Below are positions 1-8,727 of a stretch of 64,000 nt of DNA, piece by piece. Numbering within the stretch: the first letter of the stretch is position 1; each line of letters opens with the position of its first letter. Source of the DNA: Thaumasiovibrio sp043421945 (GTDB lineage: Bacteria; Pseudomonadota; Gammaproteobacteria; Enterobacterales; Vibrionaceae); contig JBHOGO010000002.1 in NCBI GenBank assembly GCA_043421945.1, forward strand, positions 124,001-188,000. Direction: 5' to 3'. Under the pieces are notes generated by a model. That model made no database searches, had not been told where the DNA came from, and was given only the letters and a program-made list of their open reading frames with translations. Position numbers and translations under genes: made by a program.

Positions 1-457
1 ACGCTAAAAAATCAAATTAAAAAACGCCTCAATGGGAGTGAGACCGCTTCTTATTCCCGATTAAGGATTTGCAACCTTACGAATAATAAGCATAACAAAT
101 ACCATAAAGACCTCCATAAGCCACTGAAATGCAAGTTAATAAAGCCGACTAGTTTAATAGTCAACGCTGCACGATTGACTGAACAGGTTATTAATAAGCC
201 CTTGTTTAAACTGACATAAAAAATAATTGACTATCCCACTTTGCCCTTCTACGCTTACCCATACTAGTTGCATATGAGTAACATTTTTTACATTTTAACA
301 TGATACTCTCCGCATTTTATGGGCATAAAAATGTGAGCAATGTCTATCATTCAATTGTTGATGACTCAGTAAACTAGAAACTGAGGTAAGCGCTTTAGTA
401 TGATTATTCTCATAAATGTTACACTATTCTAAATTGTGATATAAAGTAGGACGCTTT
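1..457. other. Intergenic region, no gene seen
   Basis: This AT-rich stretch before the first gene holds no convincing open frame on either strand. Only short imperfect hairpins are visible, such as CTCAG/CTGAG at 365-385. The promoter of the small membrane protein at 458 should lie near its right end, but I could not find a well-spaced -35/-10 pair. Confidence 0.5.
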
Positions 458-667
458 ATGATTCGCCAGTATGCAAAATTTTCGCATTACCACCCATGGA
501 CACACCGGATACTGCTCTTAATCAGTATCGCTATCTTTGCAGTTAGTACGTTTATGCTACTTGTTAAGAGCGAGGTTATCTTTGGGCTAGGGCTTATTGC
601 ACTTTTTTTCCCCCTTATCCTATTTTCAAAAGCATCTGACTACCGTAGAAAATTTTTCTCTCACTAG
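458..667 (+). CDS. Small two-helix membrane protein, unknown function
   Basis: A 69-residue protein that I do not recognise. It has two hydrophobic segments, about residues 17-35 and 38-57, joined by a short polar turn (KSE), and ends in a basic tail (YRRKFF). This suggests a small inner-membrane hairpin protein. The ATG at 458 is preceded by TAGGA at 447-451, a plausible ribosome binding site with 6 bases of spacing. It stands alone: the lipase gene begins 117 bases downstream. The site and the membrane profile favour a real gene, but no function can be assigned from sequence alone. Confidence 0.55.
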   Translation: MIRQYAKFSHYHPWTHRILLLISIAIFAVSTFMLLVKSEVIFGLGLIALFFPLILFSKASDYRRKFFSH

Positions 668-784
668 CTTCCTATGAAGGAACTCAATTCAAGAGAAATT
701 CTGTTGTTATCTATATGCCGTAAATTGTTCACATAACCGTCTTATGATGACGATTATGATGAATTACTATCACCGACGGTTTTG

Positions 785-1648
785 ATGAAAAAACTCAAAC
801 GATACCAATATGAGCGCTATGCTATTTTGTGCTTGGAATCGTACCCATCTACGTTTGACCATCAACTCTATGGTTTCGCAAAATACGGTAGGCAAGACAT
901 TGCCGACCGCGAGGGAAAAACGATTATACGTGTCCTTTGGGGAGAAAGTGGGGATGCCGTTGTTGTATTCAGAGGTTCAAATTCACTCAAAGACTGGTTG
1001 ATCAATTTTGCTTTAATTCCTAAAAAGATCCCAATGAGTACCCAGCGTCGAACTTATGGTTTTGTTCATTGGGGTTTTCACTATTTACTCAACCAGCCAA
1101 GTCACGCTCCAAATCTTAGCTATCAAAGTCAACCAACATCAATGCCAGATACTCAAGTCCTTGAGTATCTGCAGTCTCAAGAAAGAGAGCTATTAGGGGA
1201 AGAGACTGTTTACAAGCACTTAATAAATGTACTGGCTCCAATCATTCAGTCTGGCAGAAAAGTTTCATTTACAGGCCACTCATCTGGTGGCTCTATGGCT
1301 GTTATTGCCGCGGAGTTAATGCAAGAATCCTACCCCAATGCCATTAAACGTGTTGTCACCTTTGGTCAACCCGCCACTGGCTTCTGGAGTTTCAAACAAG
1401 GCTACTCACTAGAAAAAATCACTTATCGTATTAGTTGTGATATTGATATTGTCACTTTTTTGCCAGCAATCCCCTTCTTATATTGGCACGTCGGTAAGTT
1501 GCTTTGGCTTCATAATGGACGTATCTATGAAAATATTGGGACACCATTACGCCTCTATCTTTCATTACGAAGCTGGCTTTTCCGTCCAATTGCCTACCAC
1601 TACATGGAGAAGTATATTCGCCGAAAAAACTATTTTGACCGTCATTAG
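785..1648 (+). CDS. Lipase class 3 family alpha/beta hydrolase
   Basis: A 287-residue hydrolase of the class 3 (fungal type) lipase family. The nucleophile elbow GHSSGG lies at about residues 164-169, with Ser near 166. A preceding VVFRGSNS segment is typical of the oxyanion region. Asp in the CDIDIVTFLP stretch and His in AYHYMEKY are candidates for the rest of the triad. No signal peptide is visible, so it is probably cytoplasmic or membrane-associated. The substrate is presumably an acylglycerol or phospholipid, which is inference. I chose ATG at 785 over TTG at 782. A 13-codon frame starting at 744 ends in a TGA overlapping this ATG (TGATG). The gene converges on the kfrA-like gene, with 12 bases between the stops. 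Confidence 0.8.
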   Translation: MKKLKRYQYERYAILCLESYPSTFDHQLYGFAKYGRQDIADREGKTIIRVLWGESGDAVVVFRGSNSLKDWLINFALIPKKIPMSTQRRTYGFVHWGFHYLLNQPSHAPNLSYQSQPTSMPDTQVLEYLQSQERELLGEETVYKHLINVLAPIIQSGRKVSFTGHSSGGSMAVIAAELMQESYPNAIKRVVTFGQPATGFWSFKQGYSLEKITYRISCDIDIVTFLPAIPFLYWHVGKLLWLHNGRIYENIGTPLRLYLSLRSWLFRPIAYHYMEKYIRRKNYFDRH

Positions 1649-1660
1649 CGCAAAGGCTAG

Positions 1661-2572
1661 CTAGGAAAAATCTGTCTGGGTATATTTATTCTCACTATCC
1701 GCAATCACTTTCAACTGAATCACTTCTAGTTCTCGTTCTGCATCTTCAGCTCGTGCATTTGCACGAGATAGTGCCTGATTTGAAGCACTTACCGTCGCTT
1801 CTAGCGCACTTAACTTAGCAACGAGCCCATCAACTTCAGTTTGTTTGGCAGAAATTTTTGATGCTTGAGTTTGAATCTGTATTTTCTTCAGTTTCTGATA
1901 TTCAAGCTGTAACGCCGTTATCTGCTTTTGGTGTTGCTCGCTTAGAAATTTGAATTGCTGTCCCTGTGTTTCTTTCTGCTCTTGAAGCTTGGCTTCAAGT
2001 GATTGAGCGCGTTCTTGGTGCTCACTTAAACAGACAGATAACGTGGCACACCGTGCTTCCATTTCTGAGACTTTATCCTTTTCCTCAACCCACTGAGCGT
2101 TTAGTTGCTCAGTACGTCTTGATAAGGCGATTCGCTGATTTTCTATTTTTTCCGCATTTTGTTTAAGTAATGAAATATCAGCGAGATGAGTTTTAATAAC
2201 ACCTTCAAGCTCGGAGCGAACGCGCACAAACTCCTCTTCCTGCTTAGCAACATGCTTTGCAACTTCTTGATCAAAGATTTGATTAATTGTCCCAAGCGTA
2301 CTGTGCATCACCTCGGCGATAGCGTCAGAGCGAACAAATGGTGTGTCGACAGATTCGGGGGTGACTCGACGTTTCAATGACTCTTCTTTGCGATAACGAT
2401 GTAGAGCCACCTCAGCACTCTCGAGGCTTCCTCCAAGAACTTGCACCAGATCTTCTGGTGAAATAGCATCGATTGGCCGCTCTGAATTAACCCAGTTGGT
2501 GATTTGTTCAATATATTGAACACTCGTTGGATCTTTCCTTGTTCGATTCTTTAACGACATTGGAATCTTCAT
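1661..2572 (-). CDS. KfrA-like DNA-binding coiled-coil protein
   Basis: A 303-residue protein with an N-terminal segment (about residues 10-75) resembling the KfrA N-terminal DNA-binding domain, known from broad-host-range plasmids. It is followed by a very long heptad-rich coiled coil, about residues 95-290, rich in Glu, Gln, Lys and Ala. In that family the N-terminal domain binds its own promoter and the coiled coil drives multimerisation. The start at 2572 has a good site (AGGGAA) upstream on the minus strand. No parA, parB or replication gene is adjacent, so this is an isolated chromosomal copy and a role in segregation is not shown. A general nucleoid or regulatory role is equally possible. 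Confidence 0.7.
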   Translation of the reverse strand: MKIPMSLKNRTRKDPTSVQYIEQITNWVNSERPIDAISPEDLVQVLGGSLESAEVALHRYRKEESLKRRVTPESVDTPFVRSDAIAEVMHSTLGTINQIFDQEVAKHVAKQEEEFVRVRSELEGVIKTHLADISLLKQNAEKIENQRIALSRRTEQLNAQWVEEKDKVSEMEARCATLSVCLSEHQERAQSLEAKLQEQKETQGQQFKFLSEQHQKQITALQLEYQKLKKIQIQTQASKISAKQTEVDGLVAKLSALEATVSASNQALSRANARAEDAERELEVIQLKVIADSENKYTQTDFS

Positions 2573-2742
2573 GGTTTTTCCCTAGCCTAAAAACCATACG
2601 CTAGCGCCCTTGTATAACAACGACAATCTACGCACCAGTAATTTGCGACTGAGTTATCGTTAGCATTATATCTATCAGTGGGATTTTCAGAGAAGTCTTA
2701 TGCGGATCCGGTTTATTATCCATAGAGGTAGAATCGCTTCAA

Positions 2743-2762
2743 TAGCCTGCCGTAGCAGGCTA
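2743..2762. terminator. Hairpin downstream of the SpoU-family gene
   Basis: A perfect 8-bp stem, TAGCCTGC (2743-2750) with GCAGGCTA (2755-2762), and a CGTA loop. On the plus strand it is followed by ATTTT. On the minus strand, the direction of the neighbouring methyltransferase gene, there is no clear T-run. It is therefore a weak terminator candidate. Confidence 0.4.
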
Positions 2763-2789
2763 ATTTTAGCTTCAATCGGAAAAAGTCGC

Positions 2790-3248
2790 TTATTTATGAT
2801 TAGAGTAGTTGTCACCTTTCGCTAATCGATCATACAGAATGACATTAACTGCCGCAGCTAGGTTCATGCACCCTTCAGTAGGTACATAAATAGTTTCTCG
2901 GCAAAACTCTGTAATCTCGCTTTTTAACGTACCATCTTCTGGACCAAAGATGTAAAACGCTCTACGAGGGTGCTTATAATCCGGAAGAGGCTTTGCACCT
3001 TCGATTAAATCGACAGCAACGGGCACACAATCATGAGGGATAACAGCTTTTAGATCTTCGACGCCAATAAGCGGAATATCGCGATGTCGCTTGCTTGGAT
3101 CAGTATAAAACTTTTTCGCCAAATCATAGCGATGTCCTGTATAGAAAACACTGTTTACGCGATAACATCCAGCCGCTCTCATGACTGAACCAACATTCTC
3201 TGGTGACTTGGGATTAAATAATCCAACGCAGGCGTAACCCTTATTCAT
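2790..3248 (-). CDS. SpoU/TrmH-family RNA 2'-O-methyltransferase
   Basis: A 152-residue single-domain SPOUT methyltransferase. The three family motifs are visible: motif 1 around NVGSVMRAAG (residues 18-27), motif 2 FGPEDGTL (about 101-108) and motif 3 CMNLAAAVNVILYDR (about 127-141). These form the trefoil knot that binds S-adenosylmethionine. Members methylate ribose 2'-OH groups in tRNA or rRNA. It is about TrmL-sized, but its N-terminus does not look like TrmL, so I leave the target open. The ATG at 3248 follows GAGG on the minus strand. It is transcribed away from arsR, with no shared operon evident. Confidence 0.85.
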   Translation of the reverse strand: MNKGYACVGLFNPKSPENVGSVMRAAGCYRVNSVFYTGHRYDLAKKFYTDPSKRHRDIPLIGVEDLKAVIPHDCVPVAVDLIEGAKPLPDYKHPRRAFYIFGPEDGTLKSEITEFCRETIYVPTEGCMNLAAAVNVILYDRLAKGDNYSNHK

Positions 3249-3325
3249 AAAAACCTCATATCAAAACACGCCGCGAGTATACAAGATTGCACCGTGCTTC
3301 AACAGCGTATTACTGACGGCAGAGG

Positions 3326-3625
3326 TTACTCAGAAAGCCGTTCATCAATACAACATTCATCTTTTAAGAATGCCAGTACACCTTCGAGGTGTTCATACTC
3401 CGCTACACAATATAACACTCTCCCTTCTCTGCGCTGGTGAACAAGGTCGGCAGAGAGCAAACTAGATAGATGATGTGATAACGTCGAACCCGGGATAGAC
3501 AGCTCTTCTTGAAGTCTACCAACGGCTACGCCTTGATGACCTGCTCGAACAATCGCTTTAAAAAGAGAAAGGCGTGTAGGGTGCCCTAGCTCTTTCAATG
3601 CTTTCGCTACAGTTTCTAGCTCCAT
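3326..3625 (-). CDS. arsR: ArsR-family repressor, probably methylarsenite-type
   Basis: A winged-helix ArsR/SmtB repressor of 99 residues from ATG 3625, which has GAGG eight bases upstream. A GTG at 3661 is in frame, but it lies almost at the predicted transcription start, so I reject it. The HTH is around LSIPGSTLSHHLSSL. Near the C-terminus is a vicinal Cys pair (KDECCID), with one further Cys 18 residues earlier (LYCVAEY). In Shewanella putrefaciens an ArsR with a comparable vicinal pair senses methylarsenite and controls arsP and arsH. Here it is divergent from an ArsP-family permease, so the same role is inferred. Two matching operators lie between the genes. Confidence 0.85.
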   Translation of the reverse strand: MELETVAKALKELGHPTRLSLFKAIVRAGHQGVAVGRLQEELSIPGSTLSHHLSSLLSADLVHQRREGRVLYCVAEYEHLEGVLAFLKDECCIDERLSE

Positions 3626-3665
3626 AATTTTTGACCTCATCCGTTCATTGTCTTGGACCACTCTT

Positions 3666-3738
3666 ATATTTCGATATTACTAGAAATGTATTGACGAAAT
3701 CAATCACACACCTTATATTTCGAATAACCTAGAAATAT
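3666..3738. promoter_or_regulatory. Divergent arsR/arsP promoters with two ArsR operators
   Basis: Two near-identical 24-bp sites at 3666-3689 and 3715-3738 share the form ATATTTCGA-N6-TAGAAATrT, an imperfect palindrome of ATTTC and GAAAT halves. They start 49 bp apart. For arsP, -35 TTGACG (3691-3696) and -10 TATATT (3714-3719) are 17 bp apart, and the -10 lies in the second site. For arsR on the minus strand, -35 TTGATT (3703-3698) and -10 TAATAT (3679-3674) are 18 bp apart, and the -10 lies in the first site. Each operator therefore blocks one promoter. The sites are seen directly; binding by this ArsR is inferred. Confidence 0.75.
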
Positions 3739-3750
3739 GGAATTAATGAC

Positions 3751-4662
3751 ATGACACATTTAAATATGCTTCAAGATACGCTTGGAATGTTCGCTTTCTT
3801 AGCCGTAGAACTGACCTTACTATTCCTTATAATCAGTTACTTTGTTGGTGTACTTCAACTTTACATCTCACCAGCAAAAATTAAGTCAATGTTGAGTAGT
3901 CGGAATGGTAAAGGCTACGTCATCACGGGCTTTTTAGGTGCGATTACACCATTTTGTTCATGCTCAACCATTCCTTTTTTAAAAGGTCTTCTGAGGGCAA
4001 GGGCGGGATTTGGGACAATGATGGTCTTCCTTTTTGCCAGCCCATTACTCAACCCCATCATTATTGGATTATTTGCCGCGACGTTCGGGTTTAAGGTCAC
4101 TGCATTCTATTTTGTGATGGCAATGGGTGTATCGATAGTGGCGGGGTATATACTGGAAAAACTTAACTTTGAGCGTTTTGTCAAAGACGATGCCTATCAT
4201 CAGGAAGAGAGCACTGGATGTGGTAACAGCTGTAAAGGCAAACAGCCGCCTATCCACCCATTACGAAAAGTATGGCAAAGCACTTGGAAAGACTTTAAGA
4301 AAGTACTGCCTTTCCTCATGGCTGGTATTGCTATTGGATCGTTAATCTACGGTTTCTTACCTGCGGATTACATTGCAAACGTTGCAAGTGAAAATAACCC
4401 ATTAGCCATACCTGTGGCTGCTGTAATAGGTATCCCACTTTATATTCGCGCCGAAGCGGTTATTCCCCTCAGCGCAGCACTTGCCGCGAAAGGAATGGGG
4501 CTTGGAGCAGTGATGGCACTGATAATTGGCAGCGCTGGCGCAAGTCTTACTGAGGTGATTTTACTGAAATCTATCTTTAAAACACCAATGATTGTTGCCT
4601 TTGTCACGGTGATTATTACGATGGCAGTAATGGCAGGCTTCACTTATCAGTGGCTATTTTAG
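3751..4662 (+). CDS. arsP: ArsP-family permease, probable organoarsenical efflux
   Basis: A 303-residue polytopic inner-membrane protein of the ArsP_1 (formerly DUF318, YraQ-like) permease family. About eight hydrophobic segments are visible. The family hallmark TPFCSCSTIP sits at about residues 66-75, at the start of a helix, and its Cys pair is C69/C71. A cytoplasmic or periplasmic loop near residues 155-170 carries two more Cys (GCGNSC). ArsP of Campylobacter exports trivalent organoarsenicals such as methylarsenite. The divergent ArsR of the matching type supports that role. YraQ-type permeases of unknown substrate are the alternative. The upstream region has a strong sigma70-like promoter, with the operator over its -10. 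A modest GGA at 3739-3741 serves as ribosome binding site. Confidence 0.75.
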   Translation: MTHLNMLQDTLGMFAFLAVELTLLFLIISYFVGVLQLYISPAKIKSMLSSRNGKGYVITGFLGAITPFCSCSTIPFLKGLLRARAGFGTMMVFLFASPLLNPIIIGLFAATFGFKVTAFYFVMAMGVSIVAGYILEKLNFERFVKDDAYHQEESTGCGNSCKGKQPPIHPLRKVWQSTWKDFKKVLPFLMAGIAIGSLIYGFLPADYIANVASENNPLAIPVAAVIGIPLYIRAEAVIPLSAALAAKGMGLGAVMALIIGSAGASLTEVILLKSIFKTPMIVAFVTVIITMAVMAGFTYQWLF

Positions 4663-4847
4663 GCATATCGAAGCGATCTTTCTGCGCGTTCTTGCTCCGC
4701 CTTCAGAGCACCTTGAGGTCTAAACCTTCTTGGTGCTTGTGAAGCGTACTGACGGAATAACAGCTAATTAGTTTGTTTTATCGAATGATCCCTTCTATTT
4801 TAGGTATTAAGAGCAATAAATCATATTAAGAATGAGGGTGTGTCATC

Positions 4848-5687
4848 ATGGAGCTCATCGCAGTACAAAGGATGTTTGAAGGAGAGCAGCATCGTTATCA
4901 ACACACATCAGACACACTAAACTGCCTGATGACATTTTCTATTTACCTTCCTCATTCAGCCTCAATAGATAATCCAGTGCCTGTCATCTACTGGCTGTCA
5001 GGACTCACCTGCACGGATGAAAACTTTTCGACAAAGTCAGGAGCACAACGCGTTGCCAATGAGCTTGGCATCGCTTTAGTCATTCCTGACACAAGCCCAA
5101 GAGGCGTGAATATTCCAGATGAAGACCGTTATGATATCGGTCAAGGTGCAGGCTTTTATATTAATGCGACTCAACAGCCTTGGGTTCACAACTACCAAAT
5201 GTATGATTACATTGCCGTCGAGCTGCCTCATATTATAGAGAGTCAATTCCCGGTTAATCACTTAAGAAGTATCATGGGGCATTCGATGGGAGGACATGGT
5301 GCACTCGTGCTTGGGTTACATAGCCCTCATCGCTATTGTTCAATCTCTGCTTTTAGCCCTATTTGTAATCCAACAAAAACCCCTTGGGGTAGAAATGCGT
5401 TCACCAGCTACCTTGGTGAAGATGAATCGTTATGGGAAGAGTTCGACGCATGTTGTTTAATTGAACATGCCACAGCACAGACACCGATTTTGATTGACCA
5501 AGGCGACAAAGATGAGTTTTTAGACACTGAACTTCATCCCCAGCGTCTTATTCAAGCAGGTAAGCACTACCCTTCCCTAACGGTCAGAACACAGCATGGG
5601 TATGACCACAGCTATTTTTTCATTGCAAGTTTTATCGAAGAGCACCTCCAGTTCCACGCAAAATATTTAGATGTTAAAGACACGTAA
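4848..5687 (+). CDS. fghA: S-formylglutathione hydrolase
   Basis: A 279-residue alpha/beta hydrolase of the esterase D / S-formylglutathione hydrolase family, at the usual family length. It hydrolyses S-formylglutathione to formate and glutathione, the last step of glutathione-dependent formaldehyde detoxification. Visible features are WLSGLTCTDENF near residue 50, the nucleophile motif GHSMGG with Ser146, an Asp in the DQGDKDEF segment near 220, and His254 in GYDHSYFF. Its usual partner, class III alcohol dehydrogenase (frmA/adhC), is not next to it. GAGGG lies about 8 bases before the ATG. A strong hairpin follows the gene. Confidence 0.93.
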   Translation: MELIAVQRMFEGEQHRYQHTSDTLNCLMTFSIYLPHSASIDNPVPVIYWLSGLTCTDENFSTKSGAQRVANELGIALVIPDTSPRGVNIPDEDRYDIGQGAGFYINATQQPWVHNYQMYDYIAVELPHIIESQFPVNHLRSIMGHSMGGHGALVLGLHSPHRYCSISAFSPICNPTKTPWGRNAFTSYLGEDESLWEEFDACCLIEHATAQTPILIDQGDKDEFLDTELHPQRLIQAGKHYPSLTVRTQHGYDHSYFFIASFIEEHLQFHAKYLDVKDT

Positions 5688-5734
5688 GGCGGGAGAAGCT
5701 TGAATTAGAAGTAGTATGGTGAGCAATAGGCAAA

Positions 5735-5765
5735 GTTAGTTAGCCGTACACAGCGGCTAACTAAC
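5735..5765. terminator. Bidirectional terminator between fghA and yqaB
   Basis: A perfect 12-bp stem, GTTAGTTAGCCG (5735-5746) with CGGCTAACTAAC (5754-5765), and a 7-base loop. It lies in the 93-base gap between two convergent genes. The flanks are only moderately T-rich on either strand. Confidence 0.65.
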
Positions 5766-5780
5766 CATGATTGTTTCTAA

Positions 5781-6383
5781 TTAAACGTTCGCTGCGACGA
5801 AATCAGTAATATTCCCTTCAGTAACAAGGTAGCAATCCATACCTGCGGCTTTTGCAGCACGCATCCCTAACTGAGTATCTTCAAAAACAACACACTCTGA
5901 AGGCGTTAATCCTATAAGCTCTGCCGCTTTGAGAAAGGTTTCTGGATGCGGCTTGTGGTTTTCCACATCATTCGCGGTCACCACAGCATCAAAACAACCT
6001 GCTACACCATTGGCATTCAACAGTGCCTCAGCATGAACACGCTGGCTACCCGTACCGATGGCCAATTTCATTTCACCCTTTGCTTGCATAAGAATAGTAT
6101 GGGTACTTTGAATAAGTTCACCTTTACTCTCTATTGCCTCATAAAAACCATACTTGGTTTTCACCATATCAGCTTCAGACGCAGAAATAGGGTATTTAGC
6201 CTTTAACATAGCTGCTGTTTTAGATGTAGGCTGTCCACCTAATTGATAGAACCATTCAGCTTCAAACGGGAAATCGAACTGTGCTGCGGTTTGCTCCCAC
6301 GCTTTTAAATGCGTTGGCATTGAATTAATCAGAGTCCCGTCCATATCAAAGATAATGCCTTGATAATTTGCTAACTCAACCAT
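5781..6383 (-). CDS. yqaB: YqaB-type HAD phosphatase (sugar-phosphatase)
   Basis: A 200-residue HAD-superfamily subfamily IA hydrolase. Motif I FDMDGTLINS begins near residue 12, with nucleophile Asp13 and general acid Asp15. Motif II is the IGTGSQR Thr/Ser region near 108. Motif III Lys lies in NHKPHPETF, and motif IV VVFEDT lies near 164. The cap domain is inserted after motif I, and the protein resembles beta-phosphoglucomutase and E. coli YqaB, a fructose-1-phosphatase. The exact substrate cannot be fixed from sequence. It is a single gene, convergent with fghA and separated from it by a shared terminator. Confidence 0.85.
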   Translation of the reverse strand: MVELANYQGIIFDMDGTLINSMPTHLKAWEQTAAQFDFPFEAEWFYQLGGQPTSKTAAMLKAKYPISASEADMVKTKYGFYEAIESKGELIQSTHTILMQAKGEMKLAIGTGSQRVHAEALLNANGVAGCFDAVVTANDVENHKPHPETFLKAAELIGLTPSECVVFEDTQLGMRAAKAAGMDCYLVTEGNITDFVAANV

Positions 6384-6713
6384 GTATTGCCTCTAAGCTT
6401 AATCATAAATTGGCAACACCATAAGCGAACCTTTATCGAATTACCATAGATCCTTTTATGACATTTTCTTTACTAGACGATGACAGCCATTCAGAACTTA
6501 TTGACGAAATCACTAATCATCATTAACTCTCAATATGTAAATATAATTCAGACCGAGGCATACGTATAACGAAATGAAACGCATCTCTGACCTAGGTATG
6601 AATACGCCAAATAAGATGCATGAAAAAAGCCAGTAACTTGCGTTACTGGCTTACTAATAATCGTCAATTTATTTTAGGACAAGAGAGTAAAAATTACACT
6701 GTAAAGCTATCCA
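6384..6713. other. Intergenic region between yqaB and the chemotaxis gene
   Basis: This 330-base gap contains the yqaB promoter region at its left end and the terminator of the downstream minus-strand chemotaxis gene at 6627-6652. The rest is AT-rich with no open frame that I can support. Confidence 0.5.
6621..6652 (-). terminator. Rho-independent terminator of the chemoreceptor gene
   Basis: An 11-bp perfect stem AAGCCAGTAAC / GTTACTGGCTT (6627-6637 and 6642-6652) with a 4-base loop. Read on the minus strand it is followed by a T-run, the complement of the A-run at 6623-6628. It lies about 60 bases beyond the chemoreceptor stop. Confidence 0.85.
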
Positions 6714-8417
6714 CTAGTTAAATACAGCAACTTCTTTATTTAGTGAGCTCGTTAGCGTGGCTATCTCTTGTGAAGCCATTAGTGTCTGAGCTGCACCTTC
6801 TGATGTCTGTACTGAGATATCATTAATACCAATAACATTCAGGTTGATCTCTCCAGTCACTGTAGCTTGCTGCTCTGCTGCTGTTGCTATCTGGGCATTC
6901 ATGTCATTAATCTTCACTACAGAAAGGCGAATATCCTTGAGTGAATCGCCTGCTTGATGAGCATGAGTCACACTCTGTTCAGCCAGTGTATTTCCCTCTT
7001 CGATCTTCACCATCGCATTTTGGCAACCACGTTGTAGGCGCACAATCATCGCTTGAATCTCTTCAGTTGAATCATTTGTTCGTTGTGCCAATGTTCTGAC
7101 TTCATCTGCAACCACGGCAAAGCCTCGTCCATAGTTGCCTGCACGAGCAGCTTCAATCGCTGCATTGAGTGCTAGCAAATTCGTTTGATCAGATATATCT
7201 CGTATCACATCAAGAATACTACCGATATCTTTCGAATCTTGAGAGAGCTCACCAATCGCTTCCTTGGCATCAATCAAATGCGCGGCAAGCTGCTGATTTT
7301 TATCAATGGTTTCAGTTACAACACGCTCACCGCTAAGTGCAACATCATCTGCTTGTTGCGATGCAGCAGCCGCTTCTGCAGCGTTACTGGCAACATCTTG
7401 CACTGTCGCCGTCAATTCTTCAATCGCACTAGCAATCAATTGAGTCTGTGATTGCTGGTTATCAACATTTGCACTCGTTTGCTGGCTAACAACGGTATTT
7501 TGTTCTGCAGCCACACTCAGTCGTGAAGTACTATTGCCTATCATCGCAACTGTTGACTCAAAACGAACGGCAATGCGGTTAACCGCCTCAGCAATATCAG
7601 CGAACTCGTCTTCACCTCCAATATTGATTCTACTGCTCAGCCGTCCACCAGCGATATTATTTGACACACTGTCCAATGCTTCAATAGCGATCACGAAGCG
7701 TCGTATAGTGAAATAAGCAATCGCCGTTAAACCAGCCATACAGATAATCATTGTCATCAGTAATGCGACGAAAAAATCCCTCGCTTGAGTTTGAGATATT
7801 TCATATCCACTTTTCGCCTCAGCAATACTAAAATCAATAATTTTTTCAACATTGTCTTGTAGCTGCTCTACACGCGGGTTGATCTCATTCAATATCACAA
7901 GGTTAGCCTGGTGGTACTCCCCTTGCCTCACATTTGTCACCAATGCGGTATAGCCATTGAGCTTAAGATCGTTAATACCCTGTGTAATATTTGCTAACGC
8001 ACTTAACTCCTCCGCATTTAGCTCAAGCCGAGATAAAACGAAAAGCAAACGCTCAACTTCACCAATACTCGCTTGAATTGTATCTAAATGCTGGTTAACA
8101 GAATGACCGTGCAGTACAGCTAATGGGCTTTCAGGATCGTGCTGAAGTGTCAACAACGCTTGGGAACGAGCCATTTCTAAGTTCTGCTGTATTTTTGCCG
8201 TTGCCGTTATCTGCACAAGCTCTTGTTCAACAAGGTTTTCAATATGTGACCGTGTTAACTGTAAACCGGTTATTCCTTCATACCCCAAAAAGCCGATTGT
8301 AATAAAACTCAATAATACGGTTCCCATTAACCGAGTCTTGATTTTCTTTAATCTAGCCCACGAAGAAGCATTGGATTGAGTATGCTGCATACTTTTACTC
8401 TTATAATGATCGCACAT
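6714..8417 (-). CDS. Methyl-accepting chemotaxis protein
   Basis: A 567-residue inner-membrane chemoreceptor. It has a short cytoplasmic N-terminus, TM1 at about residues 30-48, a periplasmic helical ligand-binding region to about 213 (four-helix-bundle type by appearance), TM2 at about 214-238, a HAMP domain to about 290, and a long signalling domain. The highly conserved hairpin tip, DISDQTNLLALNAAIEAARAG followed by RGFAVVADEVR, is intact and would contact CheA and CheW. No C-terminal CheR/CheB pentapeptide is present. The ligand is unknown. The ATG at 8417 follows AAGGA; an in-frame ATG nine codons in is a weaker alternative. It stands alone with its own terminator. Confidence 0.93.
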   Translation of the reverse strand: MCDHYKSKSMQHTQSNASSWARLKKIKTRLMGTVLLSFITIGFLGYEGITGLQLTRSHIENLVEQELVQITATAKIQQNLEMARSQALLTLQHDPESPLAVLHGHSVNQHLDTIQASIGEVERLLFVLSRLELNAEELSALANITQGINDLKLNGYTALVTNVRQGEYHQANLVILNEINPRVEQLQDNVEKIIDFSIAEAKSGYEISQTQARDFFVALLMTMIICMAGLTAIAYFTIRRFVIAIEALDSVSNNIAGGRLSSRINIGGEDEFADIAEAVNRIAVRFESTVAMIGNSTSRLSVAAEQNTVVSQQTSANVDNQQSQTQLIASAIEELTATVQDVASNAAEAAAASQQADDVALSGERVVTETIDKNQQLAAHLIDAKEAIGELSQDSKDIGSILDVIRDISDQTNLLALNAAIEAARAGNYGRGFAVVADEVRTLAQRTNDSTEEIQAMIVRLQRGCQNAMVKIEEGNTLAEQSVTHAHQAGDSLKDIRLSVVKINDMNAQIATAAEQQATVTGEINLNVIGINDISVQTSEGAAQTLMASQEIATLTSSLNKEVAVFN

Positions 8418-8727
8418 CGTTCCTTTTGGCGATAATTTGATAGCTAGATTTCCCTACCCTGCCCGTAACAACAAAGATAAACATTTAAACTAACCCGTAA
8501 AAATTACCCAGCTTAAGTTCAAACACAGATACAACGGGTGCATTACTATAGCGACCAATAGGAAAATAAACTTAGGCAAGATCAAAGAACATCTGAATAT
8601 ATACTGAATGGACAATGAACTAATCAAAAAACAGCAAAGAGAGAAAGATAATTCAAACCTATCGCCTCAAACTACAATGGATTTCAAAGCAAAAGGCTAT
8701 TTATGAGCAATGCAAGTGCGCATTCAC
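8418..8727. other. Intergenic region upstream of the chemoreceptor
   Basis: A 310-base AT-rich gap between two minus-strand genes. It should contain the chemoreceptor promoter. I see no supported gene, strong hairpin or repeat in it. Confidence 0.45.

Noticed and set aside
4707..4737. Hairpin AGCACC/GGTGCT after arsP
   Set aside because: A short stem with imperfect interior and no T-run; not good enough to call a terminator.
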